NCBI GenBank assembly: GCA_030838475.1
Contig: JAUZFP010000024.1
Location: forward strand, 1 to 33,483
Reading direction: 5' to 3'
Length of the DNA stretch: 33,483 nt
Source: Actinomycetota bacterium
Lineage (GTDB): Bacteria > Actinomycetota > Actinomycetes > Actinomycetales > Microbacteriaceae
The notes under the pieces were generated by a model. That model searched no databases and was not told where the DNA came from. It saw nothing but the letters and a program-made list of their open reading frames with translations. Below, piece after piece: positions 31,403-33,483 of the stretch; position 1 is the first letter of the stretch, and each line of letters begins with the position of its first letter. The translations under genes were made by a program, and so were the position numbers.

Positions 31403-33163
31403 ATGACGCTCACCACTCCCGTAGCGCCCTCGGCGACCGCGCGCGGCGCAGACGCCTCGCTCGACGCGGCCACCCGGAAGCAGCTCGACGCGACTATCGC
31501 CCGCCTCGCCGGCAACGAGAAGAGCCTCGGCGCACTATCTGTCGCGGATCGCGCCAAACTAGTCGATCGAGTGCACACCGCGGTTGCCGATGCGGCGGCC
31601 GACTGGGTAGCGGCCGCATCCCGGATCAAGCTCCTCGACGCTGACTCCCCCTACGTCGGCGAGGAGTGGATCTCTGGACCGTACGCGGTACTGGCGTCCC
31701 TCGCGGTGCTCAGCGGTGCCCTCAAGGCCATCAGTGCGGGCACGAGCCCACTCGCGGGCCGCAGATTCGGCCGCGCTCCCGGCGATCGCGTCAGCATCGC
31801 CGTCCTCCCGGGCGGCGTGCAGGAGTCGATCCTGTTCAACGGCTTCCGGGCCGAGGTGTGGATGCCGCCGGGTGTCACCGCTGCGACCGCGAAGGCGAAG
31901 GCCGGCCTCGGCGAGCTCACACCAACCACGACGGATGGCGTCGGCCTGGTTCTCGGCGCCGGCAACATCACCTCGATCCCTCCCCTCGACGTGTTCTACG
32001 AGCTCTTCGCGAACAATCGGATCTCACTCCTCAAGCTGAACCCGGTGCTGGCCGACATGGAGGCTCCCTACCGCGCGGCGCTCGCCCCGTTGATCGAAGC
32101 GGGGTTCCTCGAGATCGTGCAGGGTGGCGGCGAGGTCGGCAGCTATCTCGCACACCACGACGGCATCTCCCACGTTCACATCACCGGCAGCGCCGCGACC
32201 CACGACGTCGTGGTCTGGGGTTCGGGCGAGGCCGGACGCGATCGCAAGAAGGCCAACACGCCACTCCTGAAGAAGCCGATCACGAGCGAGCTCGGCGGCG
32301 TATCCCCGATCATCATCGTGCCCGGCAGGTGGTCGAAAGCCGACCTGAAATTCCAGGCCGAGCACGTGGCCACCCAACGGCTGCACAACGGCGGCTACAA
32401 CTGCATCGCCGGCCAGATCGTTGTTCTCTCGAGCGACTGGGAACAGCGGGATGCATTCGTGGCCGAGCTACGCGCCGCCCTCGATCGGGCTCCCCTGCGC
32501 GACCCCTGGTATCCGGGTAGCGACGACCGGGTCAGCGCCGCCGCGAAGTCACATCCGAATGCCGGGCGGCACGCGAACAACACGCGGCTGCTGGTCGAAA
32601 TCGCTGCGGAGGACGACGCATCCACGATCGAGAACACGGAGTACTTCTCCCCCGTGCTCGGCGTCGTCGAGGTCGCGGGGACCGGGATCGACTTCCTCGC
32701 CAGGGCCGTCGCCACCGTCAATACCGACTTCCTCGGCACTCTGGGCGCCAACGTTCTCATCGATCCCGCCACTCGCAGGAAGCTGGGCACCGGGTTCATG
32801 GACGAGATCGCGAACCTGCGCTACGGCACGGTTGCCATCAACACGTGGACCGGATTCGGCTACCTCACCGCCGGTGCGCCCTGGGGCGGTTTCCCCGGAG
32901 CTACGCTCACCGACGTGCAGAGCGGGATCGGTGTCGTGCACAACGCCCTGCTCATCGATTCGCCGGAGCGAACGGTCGCCTACGGTCCGTTCCGACCCTT
33001 CCCGCGGTCGATCGCCGGCGGCGAGGCGGCGCTGTTCCCGAAACCGCCGTGGTTTGTCACGGCCCGCTCGGCGCAAACCACGGGCAAGCGACTGGTGAAC
33101 TACGCGAAGAAGCCTTCCTGGCTAAGGATGCCTGCCGTCTTCGGTTCGGCGTTCCGGGCCTAG
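31403..33163 (+). CDS. Aldehyde dehydrogenase-like protein (586 aa)
   Basis: NAD(P)-dependent aldehyde dehydrogenase superfamily member, longer than the usual 480-500 aa. Residues in the expected places are Glu296 (ELGG) and nucleophile Cys334 (GGYNCIAGQ). The N-terminal about 80 residues and the C-terminal stretch after about 520 (PFPRSIAGGEAALFPKPPWF) are unlike classic ALDHs. The nucleotide-binding region has LVLGAGNITSIPPLDV in place of the usual PWNFP motif, so cofactor use may differ. ATG preceded by AAAGGAG. It is divergent from the MarR regulator, and the operator between may control it. The aldehyde substrate is unknown. Confidence 0.88.
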   Translation: MTLTTPVAPSATARGADASLDAATRKQLDATIARLAGNEKSLGALSVADRAKLVDRVHTAVADAAADWVAAASRIKLLDADSPYVGEEWISGPYAVLASLAVLSGALKAISAGTSPLAGRRFGRAPGDRVSIAVLPGGVQESILFNGFRAEVWMPPGVTAATAKAKAGLGELTPTTTDGVGLVLGAGNITSIPPLDVFYELFANNRISLLKLNPVLADMEAPYRAALAPLIEAGFLEIVQGGGEVGSYLAHHDGISHVHITGSAATHDVVVWGSGEAGRDRKKANTPLLKKPITSELGGVSPIIIVPGRWSKADLKFQAEHVATQRLHNGGYNCIAGQIVVLSSDWEQRDAFVAELRAALDRAPLRDPWYPGSDDRVSAAAKSHPNAGRHANNTRLLVEIAAEDDASTIENTEYFSPVLGVVEVAGTGIDFLARAVATVNTDFLGTLGANVLIDPATRRKLGTGFMDEIANLRYGTVAINTWTGFGYLTAGAPWGGFPGATLTDVQSGIGVVHNALLIDSPERTVAYGPFRPFPRSIAGGEAALFPKPPWFVTARSAQTTGKRLVNYAKKPSWLRMPAVFGSAFRA

Positions 33164-33177
33164 CGCCGCCTGGCCAG

Positions 33178-33183
33178 TAGGCT
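33178..33183 (+). promoter_or_regulatory. -10-like element before the partial monooxygenase gene
   Basis: TAGGCT lies 7 nt before an ATC codon that would begin the conserved protein. The same hexamer and spacing precede the prenyl synthase gene. Confidence 0.35.
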
Positions 33184-33190
33184 GGCGCCC

Positions 33191-33483
33191 ATCGAAAAGC
33201 AACTGATCCTCGGCGCGTTCGAGGAATTTACCCCGAGCTTCATCAGCAACGCGTGGCCGCACGAGCGCAGCAACCCCGCGGCATTTGCCACGCTCGAATA
33301 CTGGCAGGAGCTTGCGCGGGAGCTCGATTCCGCCGGCTTCGACTTCCTGTTCTTCGCCGACGCCCTCGCCTATCCGATGCACGAGGACACCATCCCCGAT
33401 GTCGTGGTGCGCGAGGCAGTGCAGTTTCCGGTGCACGATCCGCTCACCCTGATCAGCGGTCTCGCCGCGACGGTCGAGCGGCT
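33191..33483 (+). CDS. LLM-class FMN-dependent monooxygenase (partial), no canonical start
   Basis: The last 290 bp encode the N-terminus of a bacterial luciferase-like flavin monooxygenase of the nitrilotriacetate / pristinamycin type (NtaA/SnaA/DszA). Visible segments are LILGAFEEFTPSFISNAW, then WQELARELDSAGFDFLFFAD, and VHDPLTLISGLAATVERL, typical of the family. The frame is open from the aldehyde dehydrogenase TAG and contains no ATG, GTG or TTG before the conserved start; ATC 33191 or CTG 33182 are the only near-start codons. ATC is favoured by the upstream TAGGCT element. The gene runs off the window. Confidence 0.8.
   Translation, partial: MEKQLILGAFEEFTPSFISNAWPHERSNPAAFATLEYWQELARELDSAGFDFLFFADALAYPMHEDTIPDVVVREAVQFPVHDPLTLISGLAATVER

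Overview
High-GC actinobacterial chromosome. Gene content and order (mraZ-rsmH-ftsL-ftsI; idsA, Rv2175c-like, pknL, aroG, plsC and fadD15-like genes in the same neighbourhood as in Mycobacterium tuberculosis; a pgsA-garA-ftsR operon) point to the Actinomycetia. The protein styles (DUF3040 next to mraZ, a class II DAHP synthase, a LysM protein with a lytic-domain C-terminus, a MinD-like protein with a long disordered N-terminus) suggest Microbacteriaceae; that family assignment is inference. No rRNA, tRNA, CRISPR array, insertion sequence or prophage was recognised.

Region 1 (1-4611, minus strand): the start of the division and cell-wall cluster. mraZ, rsmH, an FtsL-like protein and a partial ftsI lie behind a promoter covered by three 10-bp-spaced MraZ boxes. 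Upstream is a DUF3040 membrane protein with an intrinsic terminator. Region 2 (4695-14981): polyprenyl diphosphate synthase, an Rv2175c-like DNA-binding protein, a LysM cell-wall protein, a PASTA-domain Ser/Thr kinase (PknL-like), DAHP synthase, an acyltransferase, a ROK sugar kinase and a long-chain acyl-CoA synthetase. Between kinase and DAHP synthase lies a decayed second copy of the 3' end of a DAHP synthase gene.

Region 3 (15080-21355): deformylase, MinD-like ATPase and pyruvate carboxylase (minus), divergent from an orphan ParA-type ATPase. Region 4 (21441-24082, minus): a MerR regulator, then pgsA-like, garA and ftsR in one compact operon, linking phospholipid synthesis, kinase-controlled carbon flux and division control. 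Region 5 (24127-33483): accessory-like genes: DUF1295 membrane protein, LRV-repeat protein, S4 protein, an orphan 117-aa protein between inverted copies of a palindromic repeat, a PadR-controlled MFS exporter, a pentapeptide-like protein, CtaG, a MarR / DNA glycosylase operon divergent from an aldehyde dehydrogenase, and a partial flavin monooxygenase.

Three observations stand out: a three-copy 55-60 bp palindromic repeat with an asymmetric core, two copies of which flank an orphan gene; the DAHP synthase relic, whose differences from the intact gene are mostly synonymous; and a repeated promoter layout (TANNNT 6-8 nt before the start codon) suggesting that many genes here are leaderless. Two genes (CtaG and the flavin monooxygenase) appear to begin at non-canonical codons.
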